A DNA stretch of 64,000 nucleotides, taken from NCBI GenBank assembly GCA_028356795.1, contig JAOMVH010000001.1, positions 24,827 through 88,826 of the forward strand, given 5' to 3'. The DNA comes from Aliiglaciecola sp. (lineage in GTDB: Bacteria; Pseudomonadota; Gammaproteobacteria; Enterobacterales; Alteromonadaceae). How positions within the stretch are numbered: the stretch's first letter is position 1; the number at the start of each line of letters is the position of its first letter. The position numbers were made by a program, and so were the translations under genes. Shown one piece after another: positions 60,366-64,000 of the stretch. The notes beneath the pieces are model-generated. The model saw nothing but the letters and a program-made list of their open reading frames with translations, ran no database searches and was not told where the DNA came from.

Positions 60366-62006
60366 ATGACAATTAAAACACCTTTGGAGTTGCTCTATGA
60401 TCAGGTCAAAACTCGACCCGATCAGCTATATTTAACGCAGCCACATAATGGTCAAGTGACCGAGTATACGTGGAAGCAATTCGATACCCTAGTTAGAAAA
60501 ACAGCGCAAGGTATTGTCAATTTAGATTTGCCCAAAGGAAGTCATATTGCGTTAATTTCTAAGAACTGCGCAGAATGGTTTGTTGCTGACCTAGCCATCA
60601 TGATGGCAGGACATGTTTCGGTTCCTATCTTCCCTACGGCAGGCCAAGAAACTATTTCTTACGTGTTGGATCACGCCAAATGCCCAGTAGTTTTTGTTGG
60701 TAAGCTTGAAAACTCAGAAGAACAAATTAAAGCGGTTCCTGAGTCTGTTAAAAGTATTGGCTTTCCATACCCAGGAGCTGATTGTGATGTGGACTGGGAT
60801 ACCTTTACTAATGTTGAACCGTTTGAAGGTTACCCAGTACCGTCTATGGATGAAACCATGACGATTATTTATACATCAGGTAGTACTGGCAGCCCTAAAG
60901 GGGTGCTACACAAATATTCATCGATCAGTTGGACAGCGAATAGCTCATTAGATGCCTTATCAGTCAATGATCAAGACAGAATTCTAAGTTATTTACCCCT
61001 TGCTCACATAACAGAACGAATCTTGGTCGAAATGGCGAGTTTATTTTCAGGCATGCAAATCTATTTTATTGAATCACTGGATACCTTTAAAACTGATATT
61101 CAACGATGCCAACCAACGCTATTTATTTCTGTACCTCGATTATGGACTCGATTCCAAATGGGGATTTTGGCCCAGATGCCCCAGAAGAAATTAGACTTTA
61201 TGCTGAAAATTCCTATCTTAGGCGGCATTGTGGCGAAGAAGATCCGCAATGGTTTGGGGCTCAATCACTCCCGTCTTTGGGCAAGTGGATCTGCACCTAT
61301 CTCTCCAGCCACAATCAAATGGTTTGCGAAAATCGGTATCAACATATCTGAAGGGTGGGGGATGACTGAAAACTGCGCCTATGGTACCAGTAGTGTCCCT
61401 TTTAGAATGGATAAAGTGGGCTGCATCGGTAAGGCCTATGATGGCGTCGATATTCGTATCGCTGAAGACGGTGAAATTCAGGTTAAAGGACCATGTAATA
61501 TGCATGAGTATTACCTTGAACCTGAAAAAACCGCTGAGGTATTTACCGAAGACGGCTATTTAAGAACCGGAGACAAAGGCGAAATAGATGCTGAAGGTTA
61601 TGTGAAAATAACCGGCCGTTTAAAAGATATATTTAAAACCGCCAAAGGGAAGTACATCACGCCTGTGCCAATTGAAGCTAAGTTAATGGAAAACGCGGCG
61701 ATTGAACAAGTCTGTGTAACTGGAAGTGATTTAAAACAACCTATCGCATTATTAGTATTGTCTCCCGAAGCAAAACAACAACCTAAAGAAGAGCATCTAG
61801 CAGCGCTTGCACAGACACTTGAAGCGGTTAATGCAACGCTAGAAAGTCATATGTTACTCGACCGCTTAGTGGTCGTTGAAGAAGAATGGACTATCGAAAA
61901 TGACCTTCTTACACCTACATTGAAAATAAAACGCCATATTCTTGAGAAAAAGTACCAGGATGTCATCAATGCACCTTACAAAGAAAAGGTGGTTTGGTTA
62001 TCATAG
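60366..62006 (+). CDS. AMP-dependent (long-chain fatty acid) CoA ligase
   Basis: TIIYTSGSTGSPKGVLHKY; EGWGMTENCAYGT; YLRTGDKGEIDAEGYVKITGRLKD. Confidence 0.93.
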   Translation: MTIKTPLELLYDQVKTRPDQLYLTQPHNGQVTEYTWKQFDTLVRKTAQGIVNLDLPKGSHIALISKNCAEWFVADLAIMMAGHVSVPIFPTAGQETISYVLDHAKCPVVFVGKLENSEEQIKAVPESVKSIGFPYPGADCDVDWDTFTNVEPFEGYPVPSMDETMTIIYTSGSTGSPKGVLHKYSSISWTANSSLDALSVNDQDRILSYLPLAHITERILVEMASLFSGMQIYFIESLDTFKTDIQRCQPTLFISVPRLWTRFQMGILAQMPQKKLDFMLKIPILGGIVAKKIRNGLGLNHSRLWASGSAPISPATIKWFAKIGINISEGWGMTENCAYGTSSVPFRMDKVGCIGKAYDGVDIRIAEDGEIQVKGPCNMHEYYLEPEKTAEVFTEDGYLRTGDKGEIDAEGYVKITGRLKDIFKTAKGKYITPVPIEAKLMENAAIEQVCVTGSDLKQPIALLVLSPEAKQQPKEEHLAALAQTLEAVNATLESHMLLDRLVVVEEEWTIENDLLTPTLKIKRHILEKKYQDVINAPYKEKVVWLS

Positions 62007-62146
62007 GGCGATAATTAAGCAATTTTGCGGGTTTTTTGTAAAGATTTTACAAAGGTTTGAACTTTTACTTAGTGTATGAATCGTAACTTCGTTATAGAAT
62101 CCCCCGCAATTTAGTTTTGAGCTTGTTTTTTAAGGATAGTGTTTTA

Positions 62147-63520
62147 ATGCGAAGTAAAGTTAGTTTGGCCCTGATGGGTGTAGTGTTGGCCACGGGGTTG
62201 ACCGCCTGCAGTAGCTCCGATGATGATAATCAACAGTTTTCAAATGCAGCCTATGTGCAGTTTTATAATGGCTCTTCAAACAGTGCGCAAACTATCATGC
62301 GTGGAACTGAAGAGACTCAAGTACTTGGTGGCGCATCTTATGGCGATTCAACCAGCTTGTTTTCCGCTGAAGGTGGTTTTACTGAGATTGAGTTTTATCG
62401 TACCGACTCTGATGATGAAGAAGTTATCATTGAAACACGTGAAATCGATTTGCCGACGGGTCAAAAAACGTTAGTAATGTTAACGGGTGACTTTGCAAAC
62501 CCAACGTTTAACGAATTCCGTTTTAATCGTGAAGAGCTAGAAGATCACTTCCGTTTATTTGCAGTTTCTGTGACAGACGATCAAACAAGCTACGATTTGT
62601 ACATGAGTGACTCAGGTGCACCATTTAGCGCGGCTAATTTGCTTGGTACAGTCAATTACGAAAGCTTTGAAGAGCAAACCTTTTGGGCGCCTGATAATGA
62701 CAGTGAAGATTTTGACGAAGGAAGCTATACGGTTTATTTGACTGCTCCAGGGTCTCAGGATGTTATCTTCGAAAGTGACACAATTTCATTCCAGTTTGAT
62801 ACTGAATATGTATTGGTTATTCGTGGCAGCACGGGTGCATTACAAAGCGGTGTTGAAGTTGATTTAGTCTTGAATTCATCGTCTGTTTCCAACTTCGATG
62901 ATATCAATGCAAGTGCACAGTATCGTATATATAACAGTTTAGATAATGACGCAGTGACAGTGAGCTTGGACGGAAACGGTGACACAAACCCTTCTGTTGA
63001 ATTAGCGGCTAATGCAAAAACTGACTTCACTGAAGTCGAGTTTGGTGATTATCGATTATCTGCAGAGTCTACAACAGACGGCGCGCTAGCTTTCAATAAT
63101 CGCTTGGTGACATTGAACCAAGGTGAAAGTAAAGCCATTATTATTTACCAAGACGAGACTGATGCGTTGACATCTCTGTCATTTAACGAGAGCACTCAAC
63201 CACAAGTGTTTGATAAGCAAGTTGCCGCAGTCAACCTAGTGAGTGATTTTGCTGATGTTGATCTTTACTTTGTACGTAAAGATGAAACCGTTGAATCTGC
63301 ACAATTCTTGATTGCCAGTATCGACCCAGGTGAATTTAAAGGTGTGACTTTGCCTAGTGATTTTTATGAGTTAGTGGCTGTGTTTGACGACAATGAAGAT
63401 ACTCAGATTCTACTCGACCGAACTGAGTTAATTGGTCTTAATGAAGAGCAAAACTATATCATTTCGATAGAAGAGTCTGAAACATCACCCACTGGATATA
63501 AAATTTCAGTTTTATTCTAA
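62147..63520 (+). CDS. DUF4397-like repeat lipoprotein
   Basis: MRSKVSLALMGVVLATGLTAC lipobox; repeated 'Y..FYNGS/YRIYNSL/VNLVSDFADVDLYFV' beta-rich units. Confidence 0.7.
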   Translation: MRSKVSLALMGVVLATGLTACSSSDDDNQQFSNAAYVQFYNGSSNSAQTIMRGTEETQVLGGASYGDSTSLFSAEGGFTEIEFYRTDSDDEEVIIETREIDLPTGQKTLVMLTGDFANPTFNEFRFNREELEDHFRLFAVSVTDDQTSYDLYMSDSGAPFSAANLLGTVNYESFEEQTFWAPDNDSEDFDEGSYTVYLTAPGSQDVIFESDTISFQFDTEYVLVIRGSTGALQSGVEVDLVLNSSSVSNFDDINASAQYRIYNSLDNDAVTVSLDGNGDTNPSVELAANAKTDFTEVEFGDYRLSAESTTDGALAFNNRLVTLNQGESKAIIIYQDETDALTSLSFNESTQPQVFDKQVAAVNLVSDFADVDLYFVRKDETVESAQFLIASIDPGEFKGVTLPSDFYELVAVFDDNEDTQILLDRTELIGLNEEQNYIISIEESETSPTGYKISVLF

Positions 63521-63536
63521 GTTTTTAACACTGAAG

Positions 63537-63563
63537 AAGTCGGCTATATGGCCGACTTTTTTT
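63537..63563 (+). terminator. Rho-independent terminator
   Basis: aagtcggc-tatatg-gccgactttttttt directly after ORF 62147..63520. Confidence 0.93.
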
Positions 63564-63839
63564 TGCGTGAAATTTATTATTTATCTCTTAATTTCAAAAC
63601 CTTAAATAAAGTGTGGATTAGGGGTTTTGTTATATACAAAGCCCCCCATATCAGTTGGGTAAGAGAGATGAACACTCTTTATGTAATTTATTTTCAAATT
63701 GCGCTACCGCAGTGGTTTCTTTTCTGTTATCATTTCGCGCCCTTTTTATCGGGGCATGTATAAAAAGTCAGCAATTTATACTGTCTTTTTGCAGCTTAAA
63801 CGACTCGTGAGAGTCTTAATTTAACAGCGGAGCACTAAC

Positions 63840-64000
63840 ATGATCCAAATGCAAACTAACCTGGATGTTGCCGACAACTCCGGCGCTCGCAGGGTTCAGT
63901 GTATTAAGGTTCTTGGTGGCTCGCATCGCCGTTATGCACATATCGGTGACATCATCAAAGTTACTGTCAAGGAAGCAATTCCACGTGGCAAAGTAAAAAA
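63840..64000 (+). CDS. rplN: 50S ribosomal protein L14, N-terminal part (runs off the window)
   Basis: Translation [54 protein letters not shown]. Confidence 0.98.
   Translation, partial: MIQMQTNLDVADNSGARRVQCIKVLGGSHRRYAHIGDIIKVTVKEAIPRGKVK

Noticed and set aside
1-64000. tRNA, rRNA, transposase, integrase, prophage or CRISPR-Cas features
   Set aside because: None recognised by reading the sequence and ORF list; a tRNAscan/Infernal run would be needed to exclude small RNAs.

Overview
This 64 kb window looks like a chromosome segment of a marine gammaproteobacterium, probably Alteromonadales (inferred from gene content only). The region from about 2.5 to 33.3 kb is a large beta-1,3-glucan (laminarin) utilisation locus. 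It contains two leaderless GH3 enzymes, a GPH/MFS symporter, a GH81 lipoprotein, an operon of tryptophan-halogenase-like, SapC and cupin-like genes, a TonB-dependent receptor, a GH16 lipoprotein with four tandem WDCCGG modules, a malectin-type GH16 lipoprotein, a GH94-clan (GH149/GH161-like) phosphorylase, two leaderless GH17 enzymes, a sugar-porter MFS and a LytS/LytTR two-component pair. The rest is RND efflux and general genes: a cytochrome c-rhodanese fusion, DUF1295, DUF2797, DNA polymerase II, an aminotransferase, an Nramp transporter, a His-rich TonB receptor behind two Zur-box-like palindromes, UbiD/Fre, rnr-rlmB, an acyl-CoA synthetase, and the start of rplN at the right edge. The observations most worth following up are: the halogenase/SapC/cupin operon inside the glucan locus; the four-copy vicinal-cysteine module array; a phosphorylase plus leaderless GH17 route; a motif shared by the divergent promoters of the locus; tandem Zur boxes; two genes with precise frame breaks; a putative orphan immunity gene behind a toxin-like remnant; and rplN without rpsQ upstream. 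All product names come from reading motifs in the translations. No database search was run.
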